Below, piece by piece: positions 1 to 8,819 of a DNA stretch of 64,000 nucleotides. The stretch covers positions 124,001-188,000 of the forward strand of contig WRBV01000003.1 of the NCBI GenBank assembly GCA_009784375.1, given 5' to 3'. How positions within the stretch are numbered: the first letter of the stretch is position 1; each line of letters opens with the position of its first letter. Both the position numbers and the translations under genes were made by a program. The DNA is from Bacillota bacterium (GTDB taxonomy: Bacteria; Bacillota; Clostridia; Christensenellales; UBA1242). The notes under the pieces were generated by a model. It was not told the origin of the DNA. It worked only from the letters and a program-made list of their open reading frames with translations, and ran no database searches.

Positions 1-70
1 GCGAAGAATTTGCTTCTGGACTATGAACGGATTGTCGTTTGTAGTGGTGTTCTCATGCTTCTTTGATTGA
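1..70 (+). other. 3' end of a gene cut by the window edge (uncertain)
   Basis: Two + frames run from the window edge to stops at 64-66 and 68-70, just before a strong terminator at 93. Either could be the tail of the preceding gene. The second frame is rich in hydrophobic residues. There is too little sequence to name a product. Confidence 0.25.
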
Positions 71-92
71 ATAATATTGAAATAAAACTAAC

Positions 93-136
93 AAAACCGC
101 AAATCCGTATAACAAAAACGGACTTGCGGTTTTTTT
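93..136 (+). terminator. Rho-independent terminator
   Basis: The arms AAAACCGCAAaTCCGT (93-108) and ACGGAcTTGCGGTTTT (118-133) pair with one mismatch and are followed by a T run. It ends the transcript entering from the left. Confidence 0.85.
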
Positions 137-183
137 GTGACAAAAATGATATTCAAAATATAATTCGAAAGGAGAAATAGAAA

Positions 184-417
184 ATGAAATGGAATCACGA
201 TAATGGGATTATTGGTTGTGTCGTTGGAGGTATTGTTGGCGGAGTTATTACTGGGACACCACAAGGAGTCGGTCGCGGTATAATTGCTGGTCATATGGTT
301 GGCTCTGCCGCAGGTTTTGCAGGTATTGATTTTATTAGTGAAGCAAAATTAAGGTACTTGAATATTAAAGGAAATCAAAAATCAATAACTTCAAATGAAA
401 AAACTGATGATAAGTAA
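184..417 (+). CDS. Small glycine-rich hydrophobic protein (glycine-zipper-like)
   Basis: A 77-aa protein of unknown function. It begins after a good ribosome site (AAAGGAG, 9 nt before ATG). Residues about 8-50 are hydrophobic with repeated small-residue spacing (GGIVGGVITG, then GMVGSAAGFAG-like runs), as seen in glycine-zipper membrane segments and some class II bacteriocin-like peptides. The C-terminal 25 residues are hydrophilic and Lys-rich. It stands alone between two terminators, with a promoter-like TATAAT at about 160. I see no immunity or export gene next to it, so a bacteriocin role is speculation. Confidence 0.6.
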   Translation: MKWNHDNGIIGCVVGGIVGGVITGTPQGVGRGIIAGHMVGSAAGFAGIDFISEAKLRYLNIKGNQKSITSNEKTDDK

Positions 418-421
418 AGAC

Positions 422-452
422 AAAAAGCCATCTACTGCAGAATGGCTTTTTA
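422..452 (+). terminator. Rho-independent terminator
   Basis: AAAAAGCCA (422-430) pairs with TGGCTTTTT (443-451). It closes the single-gene unit at 184-417. Confidence 0.85.
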
Positions 453-470
453 AGTTTGCTTGTCAATAAT

Positions 471-499
471 TTAGCATTGTGCATGTTTTATGTTATATT
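471..499 (+). promoter_or_regulatory. Promoter of the ygjV-like gene, leaderless type
   Basis: TTAGCA (471-476), 17 bp, TATATT (494-499), then 5 nt to the ATG at 505. No ribosome site precedes the start, so the mRNA should begin at or next to the start codon. Confidence 0.6.
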
Positions 500-504
500 A
501 ACAC

Positions 505-1128
505 ATGTTCGAGTTAGACTTTGGGTCTTGGCAATGGGTTATAAGCCAACTTGTCGGTATTATTGCCATTGTTTTGGTCGTATTTGCATTTCAATCAAAA
601 ACAAAAAAACGAGCATTATTTTTATTCTGTCTTACAAGTGCACTATGGGCAATTTCGTCAGCACTTGTTGAAAATTATGTAGCTACTGCAATTTATGCAA
701 CATTTATGTTACGTAATGCTGCATTCTTATGGCTTGAAACAAAAGGGAAAAACTCGCCTGGTTGGGTATCAGGCTTAATCTTAGGCATTTGTATTCTCAT
801 TAGCGTTGTTGCAGTAATTTATACTCGAGTTTGGTGGTTCGATTGGTTATTGCTTGGTGCGAATGTATTAAAGGTCTATGGTGCATGGCGAAGGGGAATT
901 CATTGGATTCGTGTTGTGAATTTCGTGTTTTTGCCACTTATAATTTTCAATCATTTTTGGTTTTCGAATTACATGGGTGTGATTGGTGAGAGTGTTGCTC
1001 TAATTTCTGTTACTATTTTCTATATGAGATTTTTTGCTAACAGAAAGAAGATTAATAATCAACAAAATAATGAGTCAACAATCAAAATTGAAGAAAGTAT
1101 ATCAACTGACGAAATTGTTAAAAATTAA
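505..1128 (+). CDS. YgjV-family integral membrane protein
   Basis: A 207-aa protein with about six membrane segments. The pattern of an N-terminal helix, then FAFQSKTKKRAL, then a second helix pair with NYVATAIYATFMLRNAAF resembles the YgjV family of bacterial inner-membrane proteins, whose role is unknown. The C-terminal 35 residues are hydrophilic. The start at 505 lies 5 nt after a -10 box, so translation is probably leaderless. The spoVAE-like gene follows after 5 nt and is probably co-transcribed. The family call rests on recalled similarity and should be checked with a profile search. Confidence 0.7.
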   Translation: MFELDFGSWQWVISQLVGIIAIVLVVFAFQSKTKKRALFLFCLTSALWAISSALVENYVATAIYATFMLRNAAFLWLETKGKNSPGWVSGLILGICILISVVAVIYTRVWWFDWLLLGANVLKVYGAWRRGIHWIRVVNFVFLPLIIFNHFWFSNYMGVIGESVALISVTIFYMRFFANRKKINNQQNNESTIKIEESISTDEIVKN

Positions 1129-1133
1129 TCTAG

Positions 1134-1502
1134 ATGGAAATATTTCTTAAGTTTGTTTATGCGTTTTTGGTTGGTGGGGCAATTTGTATGATTGGTCAAA
1201 TTTTAATATTGCGTACAAAATGGACCACAAGTCGTATTCTGGTAATCTTTGTAACACTTGGCGTTATATTGGGTGCGGCACAAGTTTTTGCACCAATTAG
1301 AAAAGTGGTTGGTGCGGGCATTACTGTGCCTATTGTTGGATTCGGGGGCGTACTTGCCGAAGGCACAATAAAAGCCGTTCGTGAAGAAGGCTTTATGGGC
1401 ATATTTATGGGAGGCTTGGCGGCAGCTGCTGCTGGAGTCGCCGCGGCAATTGTCTTTGCATTTATTGCAGCAATGGTATCCCGAAGTCGTTCAAAAAAGT
1501 AA
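1134..1502 (+). CDS. spoVAE: Stage V sporulation protein AE (SpoVAEb type)
   Basis: A 122-aa hydrophobic protein that matches the SpoVAE pattern from end to end: FLVGGAICMIGQ near the N terminus, then AGITVPIVGFG, then a conserved gap to GFMGIFMGG and an Ala-rich last membrane helix. SpoVA proteins form the spore inner-membrane channel that moves dipicolinic acid in during sporulation and out during germination. The usual partners spoVAC and spoVAD are not adjacent here. The gene starts 5 nt after the previous stop with no clear ribosome site, suggesting translational coupling. Confidence 0.85.
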   Translation: MEIFLKFVYAFLVGGAICMIGQILILRTKWTTSRILVIFVTLGVILGAAQVFAPIRKVVGAGITVPIVGFGGVLAEGTIKAVREEGFMGIFMGGLAAAAAGVAAAIVFAFIAAMVSRSRSKK

Positions 1503-1964
1503 TCACATGTCTATCTTTACAAGCTCAAGTCCGACAAGTTCGGCCTTTTTATAACTTTCGTCATTCAAATAATCATTGGTATGAAAAACCCTTTTAATGC
1601 CCGCCGCTTTGATTAATCTCATACATACTTCACATGGAAGTCCATTAACATACATTGTTGAATTTTCAAGTGCAACACCATCTTTTGCCGCCGTACATAT
1701 AAGCCTTTGCTCGGCACAGATACAATGGGCAACTTCGCGGCGTGTGCCACTTGGAATTCCTGATTCGACGCGTATGCAACTTCCTTGCTCTATACATGGT
1801 TTTATATTTCCAACATGACCGTTCCAACCCTCGGCAATAATGTTGCCGTCTTTTACGGCGATTGCACCAAATCTTGATTCGCCTCGAATGCAACCGCTTT
1901 TTGTTGCGATTTCTTTTGCCAGTTTCATAAAGTCATAATCTTTTGGGGTTAAAATGCATTCCAT
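1503..1964 (-). CDS. Deoxycytidylate (dCMP) deaminase family protein
   Basis: A 153-aa zinc-dependent deaminase. The catalytic signatures are visible: HCICAEQ (zinc-binding His and catalytic Glu in a C-A-E setting) and LPCEVCMR (the PCxxC zinc ligands). The N terminus (DYDFMKLAKEIATKSGC) is typical of ComE/dCMP deaminase proteins, which convert dCMP to dUMP for dTTP synthesis. The start has a GGGAGA ribosome site. The gene converges on spoVAE, with stops one base apart. The substrate (dCMP versus another cytidine compound) is inferred from the family only. Confidence 0.85.
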   Translation of the reverse strand: MECILTPKDYDFMKLAKEIATKSGCIRGESRFGAIAVKDGNIIAEGWNGHVGNIKPCIEQGSCIRVESGIPSGTRREVAHCICAEQRLICTAAKDGVALENSTMYVNGLPCEVCMRLIKAAGIKRVFHTNDYLNDESYKKAELVGLELVKIDM

Positions 1965-2047
1965 AAACTAATCTCCCTTAAATGTCACGATTGCCGTGTG
2001 ATTAAAAAATCTTGGTATATCATAACATCAAAAGGAGAACAAAGGCT

Positions 2048-2317
2048 ATGAAAATATTGCCACTTTTTGATCGAGTCCTTTTGAAACAGGTCGAAGAAAC
2101 CACAAATCAAAATGGATTGTATGTGCCAAAACAGTCAAGTGACAAGAGTCTTGTAATGACAGTTATTGAGACGGGAAATAAATGCATTTCAGTTACAACA
2201 GGAGATAGAGTTATCATTCACAAATATGCTGGAACAGAAATTAATTTTGAATCAGGGAAATATTTCATTGCTAAAGAGATTGATATCTTGGCAACAATCA
2301 AAGGAGATGATAATTGA
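2048..2317 (+). CDS. groES: Co-chaperonin GroES
   Basis: An 89-aa GroES/Cpn10. KILPLFDRVLLKQVEE at the N terminus is the family signature, and GDRVIIHKYAGTEI marks the core barrel. The start at 2048 is chosen because AAAGGAG lies 11 nt upstream; the longer frame from 2012 has no ribosome site. The mobile-loop stretch (NQNGLYVPKQSS) is shorter and less conserved than usual. The stop overlaps the TTG start of groEL. I saw no CIRCE inverted repeat upstream, so HrcA control of the usual kind is not supported. Confidence 0.9.
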   Translation: MKILPLFDRVLLKQVEETTNQNGLYVPKQSSDKSLVMTVIETGNKCISVTTGDRVIIHKYAGTEINFESGKYFIAKEIDILATIKGDDN

Positions 2318-3868
2318 AAAAATTCGCTTTAAACGAACATGCACATAAAAAAATATTATCGGTGGCAACAAAGCTTTGTGATATTGTGGGGCTTACACTT
2401 GGACCACGAGGGCGTAATGTTATAATTGAACGTGAAGATGGCAGACCACAAATTACCAATGATGGTGTGACAATAGCACGTGAAGTTATCTTTGAAGACA
2501 AGTTTGAAAACATGGCATCTAGAATTTTATTACAGGCTTCCCAACAAACTAATACAGAAGCAGGAGACGGCACTACAAGCGCAATAGTACTTGCAACCGA
2601 AATTTTAAAAAAAGGATTCAACGCTATTAAAAATGGGGCAAGCCCAATACTTTTGAAAGAGGAACTTTTAAATTCTGCTGACCATGCATGTAATGCCGTG
2701 AGTCTTATGTCACGTCCAGTAAAAAGCAATAGTGAAATACGTGCAATCGCAACCAACAGCTGTGCAAGCGAAATTGATGGCACAATGGTCACAAATGCTT
2801 TTGAAAGAGTCGGAAAGGATGGATTGGTCGTTCTGGAAGAGAATCATGATGGCAGAACAATATTAAAACATGTCACAGGCTGTGAAGTTAATGCAAGTCT
2901 TGCGAATCCATACTTTATCGAAAATGCAGCAAAGTTACAAACCGAATATGAAAATGGAAAGATTGTCCTTGTAAATGATGTTATAAAAAATGTGCGTGAA
3001 CTTTTACCGCTTCTTGAGTTATCGGCAAAGGAAAAAATAAAGCTGGTAATTGTTGCAAATGATTTTTCTAGTGAAGTCATTAACATGGTTCTTGTAAACA
3101 AAGCAAGGGCAGGAATCTCGGTTATTCTTGTAAAGCTTGATGAAACAGGCGAACGTAGACGAGCAATCCTTGATGACATTGCGGCACTTACAGGCTCGAC
3201 TGTTATTAGTGGGGAAGTGGAATTTAAACCTTGATTTAGTTGAGACTAAACACATGGGGAGTTATAAACATATTACATGTGGTCTTGGTTCGATGAAAAT
3301 AATAGCCAATAATCAACATAATGATATACTTGGCAAACGTATTGAGCTCGTCAAATTACAAGTGAAAGATTGCAACGATGAATTTAACAAGACAAGATTG
3401 CAAGAGCGTCTTGGTAAATTAGAGTCAGGAATTTCGGTTATAAGTGTAGGAGCCGCAACCGAGATAGAAATGCGCGAGCGAAAGCTTCGTATAGAAGATG
3501 CAATCAATGCTGTCCGTGCGGCAACCGCCGAGGGAATTGTGCCTGGTGGTGGTATAGCATATATGAGCGCTTCGAAATATATTGAACAAAATACAGTAGG
3601 CGGAAGAATTCTTGCAAAATCACTTGAATCTATTCTGAGGAAAATACTTGTAAATGCCGATGAAAAACCCCGAATAGTTATAAAGAAGTTAAAAACATCA
3701 AAAAATGACAATTATGGTTACAATGCACTTGATAAAAATTTTGGTGATATGATTGAATCAGATATTGTTGATCCTGCAAAAGTTATTAAACAAGTCATTC
3801 GCAATGCAACAAGTGCCGCGGCAACGCTTTTAACTACCCAAGGAATGATTGTGAATTCATTTACTTAG
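2314..3868 (+). CDS. groEL: Chaperonin GroEL, reading frame broken at about 3231
   Basis: The first 306 residues (TTG start at 2314, ribosome site AAAGGAG) cover the equatorial ATP site (LGPRGRN, GDGTTSA) and much of the apical domain, ending in a stop at 3232-3234. The rest of GroEL continues in the +1 frame from about 3233 to 3868, including VGAATEIEMRERKLRIEDA with the catalytic Asp. Skipping one T after CCT joins the halves with no gap against GroEL, giving about 517 aa. The C-terminal GGM tail is absent. This is a one-base insertion, an assembly error, or a +1 recoding site (CCT TGA). The sequence is divergent, so it may be a second groEL copy. Confidence 0.85.
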
Positions 3869-3888
3869 TCTTATGTATAGATGTTCAT

Positions 3889-3917
3889 TTGTCAAAGGTT
3901 CGTTTTTTTGATAAGAT
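3889..3917 (+). promoter_or_regulatory. Promoter of ruvA, leaderless
   Basis: TTGTCA (3889-3894), 17 bp, TAAGAT (3912-3917), then 6 nt to ATG at 3924. The start codon falls where transcription should begin. Confidence 0.7.
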
Positions 3918-3923
3918 ACTTTT

Positions 3924-4508
3924 ATGTATAACTATATTATTGGGTCAGTCACCCATATAGAAGATGGACAAATAACATTGAACACAGGCTCTGTTGGTTT
4001 TTTGATTAATGCGTCACAATCTTTACAGAGCAAAGCAAAATTCGGGGAATTGTTAACAGCGTTCGTTCACTTGGATATAAAGGAGACTTCACATACATTA
4101 TATGGGTTTGAATCAACACAAGAACGTGAATTTTTTCAACTTCTTTTAACAGTCAGCGGAGTGGGTGCAAAGAGCGCGCTTGCAATGATGTCGCTTGGAG
4201 TTAATGAACTTGCCCGCGCTATCTCGTCAAGAAATTCACTTGTTTTATCAAAGGTCAAGGGAGTAAGTGCCAAACTTGCCGACAAAGTCATACTTGACCT
4301 TCGTGCAAAAGTTATGAAAAAATTTGATGCAGTTGATGTAGAAGTAACCCAACTTGAAAAATCAAGTGAAGTAAATGATGCTATAATGGGGTTGATGAGT
4401 CTTGGCATGAATAAATCAATAGTAGAACAATTGGTTTCTATGATTGATTGTACAGACAAGACTGCGGAAGAAATTATCAAACTTTGCCTAAGTAAGAGAG
4501 GTGGGTAA
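3924..4508 (+). CDS. ruvA: Holliday junction branch migration protein RuvA
   Basis: A 194-aa protein with the three RuvA parts: an N-terminal OB fold ([18 protein letters not shown]), tandem helix-hairpin-helix DNA-binding motifs around residues 70-125 ([17 protein letters not shown] and [15 protein letters not shown]), and a C-terminal domain that binds RuvB. RuvA tetramers hold four-way junctions while RuvB drives branch migration in recombinational repair. Its stop shares a base with the ruvB start (TAATG), as in a coupled operon. The promoter suggests a leaderless mRNA. Confidence 0.97.
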   Translation: MYNYIIGSVTHIEDGQITLNTGSVGFLINASQSLQSKAKFGELLTAFVHLDIKETSHTLYGFESTQEREFFQLLLTVSGVGAKSALAMMSLGVNELARAISSRNSLVLSKVKGVSAKLADKVILDLRAKVMKKFDAVDVEVTQLEKSSEVNDAIMGLMSLGMNKSIVEQLVSMIDCTDKTAEEIIKLCLSKRGG

Positions 4509-5539
4509 TGGAAGAAAGATTCTTTAATACAGACAAAACATTGTTTGACGTTGAACATGAAAACAAGTTACGTCCACAAAATTTGGGTGAATATATTGGG
4601 CAAGAACGCATCAAAAGCGGGCTTGAGGTATTTATTCGTGCGGCACTTGGTCGCGGAGAACAGCTTGATCATATTTTATTATATGGACCTCCTGGTCTTG
4701 GTAAGACAAGTCTTGCACATATTATTGCAAACGAAATGGGTGCAAATATAAGAACCACAAGTGGACCCGCGATAGAGAGTCCTGCCGACCTTGCCGCAAT
4801 TCTGACGAACTTGGGTAAAGGCGATGTACTTTTTATTGATGAAATTCACAGGCTTTCACGACCATGCGAGGAAATATTATATGGTGCAATGGAAGATTTT
4901 ACACTTGACATGATACTTGGGAAAGGTCCAAGCGCTCGAACCATGACACTTCGTTTAGAACCATTTACGCTAATAGGGGCGACAACAAAAGCTGGACGTA
5001 TGAGTTCGCCACTTCGTGACCGATTTGGGATAATAAATCGACTGGAGATGTATTCGGTTGATGAAATCAAAAAAATTATGTCACGAAGTTCGAATATTCT
5101 CGGTATTGATATAGAACCAGATGCACTTGAAGCAATGAGCAAGCGCAGCCGCCAAACGCCACGAATTGCAAACCGATTGTTAAAGCGTGTACGTGATTTT
5201 GCTTCGGTGGTTGAACTTGACCGTGTAATTCAAAGTGGTTGCGGCAAGGTTGCAAAGTCAAATGTTATAATCACACTTGATGCAGCAAAAAAAGCATTTG
5301 AAGTCTTGCAGATTGACGAGCTTGGTCTTGATTGGACGGATAAAGCAATTTTGGAGGCAATTATTGACAAATTCGACGGAGGTCCAGTTGGAATTGAAAC
5401 ATTGTCGGCGGCGACTGGTGAGGATATTGTTACAATCGAGGATATTGTCGAGCCATATTTATTACAACTTGGATACATTGCAAAAACACCGCGTGGAAGG
5501 GTTGCGACACAAAATGCATACCAACATTTAGGCAGATAA
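4508..5539 (+). CDS. ruvB: Holliday junction DNA helicase RuvB
   Basis: A 343-aa AAA+ motor of the RuvAB branch-migration complex. Walker A is GPPGLGKTS (about residues 58-66) and Walker B is LFIDEIHRL. The sensor region [18 protein letters not shown] and the C-terminal winged helix (TPRGRVAT) are intact. The length is normal. It starts on the last base of the ruvA stop codon, so translation is coupled. It ends 38 nt before the gpsA-like gene, which has its own promoter. Confidence 0.98.
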   Translation: MEERFFNTDKTLFDVEHENKLRPQNLGEYIGQERIKSGLEVFIRAALGRGEQLDHILLYGPPGLGKTSLAHIIANEMGANIRTTSGPAIESPADLAAILTNLGKGDVLFIDEIHRLSRPCEEILYGAMEDFTLDMILGKGPSARTMTLRLEPFTLIGATTKAGRMSSPLRDRFGIINRLEMYSVDEIKKIMSRSSNILGIDIEPDALEAMSKRSRQTPRIANRLLKRVRDFASVVELDRVIQSGCGKVAKSNVIITLDAAKKAFEVLQIDELGLDWTDKAILEAIIDKFDGGPVGIETLSAATGEDIVTIEDIVEPYLLQLGYIAKTPRGRVATQNAYQHLGR

Positions 5540-5543
5540 TCTC

Positions 5544-5572
5544 TTGGTAAAACAGTTTCAATAGGTTATACT
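5544..5572 (+). promoter_or_regulatory. Promoter of the gpsA-like gene, leaderless
   Basis: TTGGTA (5544-5549), 17 bp, TATACT (5567-5572), 5 nt, ATG at 5578. There is no ribosome site between the -10 box and the start. Confidence 0.7.
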
Positions 5573-5577
5573 CGCGT

Positions 5578-6636
5578 ATGGCTAATGACAAATCAAAAAA
5601 TATTACTGTGATTGGATGCGGACGATGGGCATCCTTTCATGCATGGTACCAAGCGGTAAGACTTGGACATAATGTTATGATGTGGGGCAGAGCAGAAGAC
5701 CCAATGTATATTGAACTTGAAAAAACTCGTAAGAATGACTTTTGGGAATTACCCGACAACGTACATTGTTCAAGTAATCTAAAGGAAGCACTTGAGTTTT
5801 CGGATTATATTATAATTGTTATCTCGGCACAGGCTATGCGTGTGTTTTCACCGATTTTGGCAAAAGAACTTGCATCTATTACTGATAAATCAAAAAAGAC
5901 ATTTATCCTTTGTATGAAGGGTTTGGATGAAGTAAACCAGGATCGATTGTCGGTGATATTGCGTCGCGAACTTGATGCTTATCCAAACGATATTATTGAA
6001 TCATCAATTTGTGTGTGGGTTGGACCTGGGCATATTCAAGAGTTTTTAGAAGGACAGCCTGGTGTTATGATTATTGACGGTGAAGATAGAGTAGTAACCG
6101 AACATGTTATCAATAAATTTAAAAGTTCTTCTATGAAATTGTATGCTGGAGACGACCTTATAGGGTGCGAGGTCGGGGCTGCGGCAAAGAATGTTCTTGG
6201 AATTGCTGCTGGAATTTTGGATGGTGCAGGGCTTTCGAGTCTTAAAGGTGCTCTTATGGCGCGTGGAGTTGCCGAGGTTTCACGTTTAATTATGGCAATG
6301 GGTGGAAAGAGAATGACATCATATGGTCTAAGTCACCTTGGTGATTTTGAAGCAACATTATTTTCAAGAAACTCAAATAACAGAAGGTTCGGAGAGGCAT
6401 TGATCAAATATGTTCAGGAAGAGAAACAGCTCCATAAAGACATAGTAAAACACTTACGTATGCCACTTGCCGAAGGTGTTGGAAATTCAAGAGCGATATA
6501 TATGCTCTCGAAAAAATATGGTATTGAAATGCCAATTAACAAGTTAATATACGAAGTTCTTCACCAAGGAAAAGACCCGTTTGTTGGATTTAAAGAAATA
6601 TTTATGCGTGGAAACATGGATGAGTTTCATTATTGA
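5578..6636 (+). CDS. gpsA: NAD(P)-dependent glycerol-3-phosphate dehydrogenase family protein
   Basis: A 352-aa GpsA-like enzyme, expected to reduce dihydroxyacetone phosphate to sn-glycerol-3-phosphate for phospholipid synthesis. The N-terminal Rossmann motif is VIGCGRWASF (GxGxWG in standard GpsA, here with Ala in place of the last Gly). The C-terminal substrate domain has EVGAAAKNVLGIAAGI with the catalytic Lys, and a conserved RNSNNRRFG. The changed nucleotide-binding loop and an extra C-terminal stretch make it a diverged member, so exact substrate and cofactor are uncertain. Confidence 0.85.
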   Translation: MANDKSKNITVIGCGRWASFHAWYQAVRLGHNVMMWGRAEDPMYIELEKTRKNDFWELPDNVHCSSNLKEALEFSDYIIIVISAQAMRVFSPILAKELASITDKSKKTFILCMKGLDEVNQDRLSVILRRELDAYPNDIIESSICVWVGPGHIQEFLEGQPGVMIIDGEDRVVTEHVINKFKSSSMKLYAGDDLIGCEVGAAAKNVLGIAAGILDGAGLSSLKGALMARGVAEVSRLIMAMGGKRMTSYGLSHLGDFEATLFSRNSNNRRFGEALIKYVQEEKQLHKDIVKHLRMPLAEGVGNSRAIYMLSKKYGIEMPINKLIYEVLHQGKDPFVGFKEIFMRGNMDEFHY

Positions 6637-6726
6637 TACAAATACCTGCTTGATTTATTGTATTGCAAAAAAACCTTGCACAGATTTAAATTGTTGGCTA
6701 TAATAATTAATAGAAAGGAATTATCC

Positions 6727-8796
6727 ATGAATTACATAGCCAAACGGGCGGAACCTTTATCCGCCGAAGAATTGGCGGTGTACAAAGAATTTGGGTTTTC
6801 AGAGAAATTTTCAAGACTTCTTTATATCAGAGGTATAGACACAGCAGACAAGATTAAAAATTTCTTTGATTTCTCAGAGGCTCGCTTGCATGACCCATTT
6901 TTAATGAAAGGTATGAGCGATGCCGTTAATCGTATTAACACCGCTATTTCAAAAAAAGAGAGAATTTTAATCATAGGTGACTATGATTGTGATGGTATTT
7001 GTGCAACCGCGATTTTGTATAAATATCTTTTAACAAGGTATGCCCAAACAAGGTATTTTTTGCCTAATCGTGATGCCGATGGGTATGGTCTTACACGTGA
7101 ACTTGTCGGAAAATTGAATGATAGATTTAAACCAAATTTGATTATCACGGTTGATTGTGGCATTTCTTGTTATAATGAAATCGAATATGCAAAAAGCCTT
7201 GGAATTGATTGCATTGTAACTGATCACCATGCAATACCCGAAAAGACCCCAGATTGTATTTGTGTTAATCCAAAATTTGTAGACCAAGAATATCCATTCT
7301 CGGATCTTTGCGGTGCAGGAGTCTCATTAAAATTGGTTCAGGCTCTTGCGGCGAATGTTGCAAATTGTTCAAAAATCGGAACAGAAACGGCATTGAAATA
7401 TGTTGATATATGTTCGGTGGCTACTGTTGCTGATATTGTTTCATTGACTGATGAGAATCGTGTGATTGTTGCATTGGGACTTGAACGTATAAACGCAAAT
7501 TCAAACCCAGCAATTACCGCATTATCAAAGAGCTGTAATGTTTTTGGACAAATCAAAAGCACGGATATAAGTTTCAAGCTTGGTCCCAAGATTAATGCCG
7601 CAGGAAGATTAGGTAATGCCAAGCGTGGTCTTGATTTACTTCTTGAAAAGGATGAAGTAAAAATCGCCGAAATAATTCAAAGCTTGGATGACTACAACAA
7701 AGAACGGCAAAAACTTTGTAACACAATTTGCGAACAAGCCGAAGAATTCATTGAAAAAAATAATCTTGCTGATAACAACATTATTATTGTTTACGATGAT
7801 AAATGGGACGGTGGTGTTCTTGGAATTGTTGCCGCACGTATCGTAGATAAATATAACAAGCCAACTATTGTTCTTTCAAAGAGTGAAAGTGTATACAAGG
7901 GAAGTGCACGAAGCATTAACTCGGTTGATATTGTCGAGGTAATTACAAAGTTTTCACATTATCTTACAACTTTTGGTGGGCATTCAATGGCGGGCGGACT
8001 TAGCGTAAATATCGATGTTTTTGGGGATTTTGTGCGTGATGTGACCGATTATATGAATTCAATTGACTTGTGTGATACGGCATCAGATAAAATGTATGAT
8101 TTCGAATTGGAGCTTGATGACATGTCGCTTGACTTTGTTCGCGAAGTGGAAAAGCTTGAACCTTTTGGATGTGAAAATCAACTTCCTGTATTCATGACCA
8201 ATGTCGGTCAGGTGCTTACCCAAGGGCTTGCAAACTATCCTGCTCATCTTCGGTTTACTGCAAAATGTGAGAATAAAATAACTAGTGTAAGTTTCATGTT
8301 TTTTGATGGTGCAAAACATATAGAACTTTTGCAAGACAGTTCAAATAAAAAAATAATATTCGAGTTTCAAAAAACTTTGGAAACAAAATCAAAGAATGAC
8401 CACGAAATATTAAAGGCGATTGTCAAAGGCATTATTCCAATTCCAACCGATGATAAAACTTATGCGCTTGCACTTGCGGGCGAGCTTCGTGGTGATTTTT
8501 GTCTTAATAATGAACGACTTGATGAGATCAAGAAAAAATTAGTGGTTGACAGAGATACTTTTGTGCAATATTATAAGATAATTAAAAAAGGAAATGGCAG
8601 ACGAGTTTTCGGTTTATATGATTTTTATACAAAAGTTAAAAACGAAGATACAGAGTTATTTCAATTTGTATTTTGTTGCGTGGTATTCATGCAACTTGGC
8701 ATATTGAATTTCGAAAAAGGAATTATACGGCTTAATACAAATGTGAACACCGAACTTGGAACAAGTTCGATATATAGAGTCATTCAAGGTGATTAA
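6727..8796 (+). CDS. recJ: Single-stranded-DNA exonuclease RecJ
   Basis: A 689-aa DHH-family 5'-3' exonuclease for recombination and mismatch repair. DHH motifs are clear: GDYDCDGICAT (about residues 83-93), VDCGISC, and TDHHAIPE with the name-giving DHH. The DHHA1 part has SARS-like GSARSINSVDI and FGGHSMAGG, followed by an OB domain and a 150-residue C-terminal extension. The start at 6727 is chosen for the AGAAAGGAA ribosome site; an upstream in-frame ATG-less extension from 6658 has none. It precedes RNase J by 23 nt. Confidence 0.95.
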   Translation: MNYIAKRAEPLSAEELAVYKEFGFSEKFSRLLYIRGIDTADKIKNFFDFSEARLHDPFLMKGMSDAVNRINTAISKKERILIIGDYDCDGICATAILYKYLLTRYAQTRYFLPNRDADGYGLTRELVGKLNDRFKPNLIITVDCGISCYNEIEYAKSLGIDCIVTDHHAIPEKTPDCICVNPKFVDQEYPFSDLCGAGVSLKLVQALAANVANCSKIGTETALKYVDICSVATVADIVSLTDENRVIVALGLERINANSNPAITALSKSCNVFGQIKSTDISFKLGPKINAAGRLGNAKRGLDLLLEKDEVKIAEIIQSLDDYNKERQKLCNTICEQAEEFIEKNNLADNNIIIVYDDKWDGGVLGIVAARIVDKYNKPTIVLSKSESVYKGSARSINSVDIVEVITKFSHYLTTFGGHSMAGGLSVNIDVFGDFVRDVTDYMNSIDLCDTASDKMYDFELELDDMSLDFVREVEKLEPFGCENQLPVFMTNVGQVLTQGLANYPAHLRFTAKCENKITSVSFMFFDGAKHIELLQDSSNKKIIFEFQKTLETKSKNDHEILKAIVKGIIPIPTDDKTYALALAGELRGDFCLNNERLDEIKKKLVVDRDTFVQYYKIIKKGNGRRVFGLYDFYTKVKNEDTELFQFVFCCVVFMQLGILNFEKGIIRLNTNVNTELGTSSIYRVIQGD

Positions 8797-8819
8797 CCTT
8801 GTGAATAAAGGAGATGAAG

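Noticed and set aside
1965-2047. CIRCE heat-shock operator upstream of groES
   Set aside because: No TTAGCACTC-type inverted repeat is present.
3220-3232. TTTAAAC in groEL as a -1 slippery heptamer
   Set aside because: The codon phase is TTT-AAA-C, not T-TTA-AAC, and the downstream GroEL sequence is in the +1, not the -1, frame.
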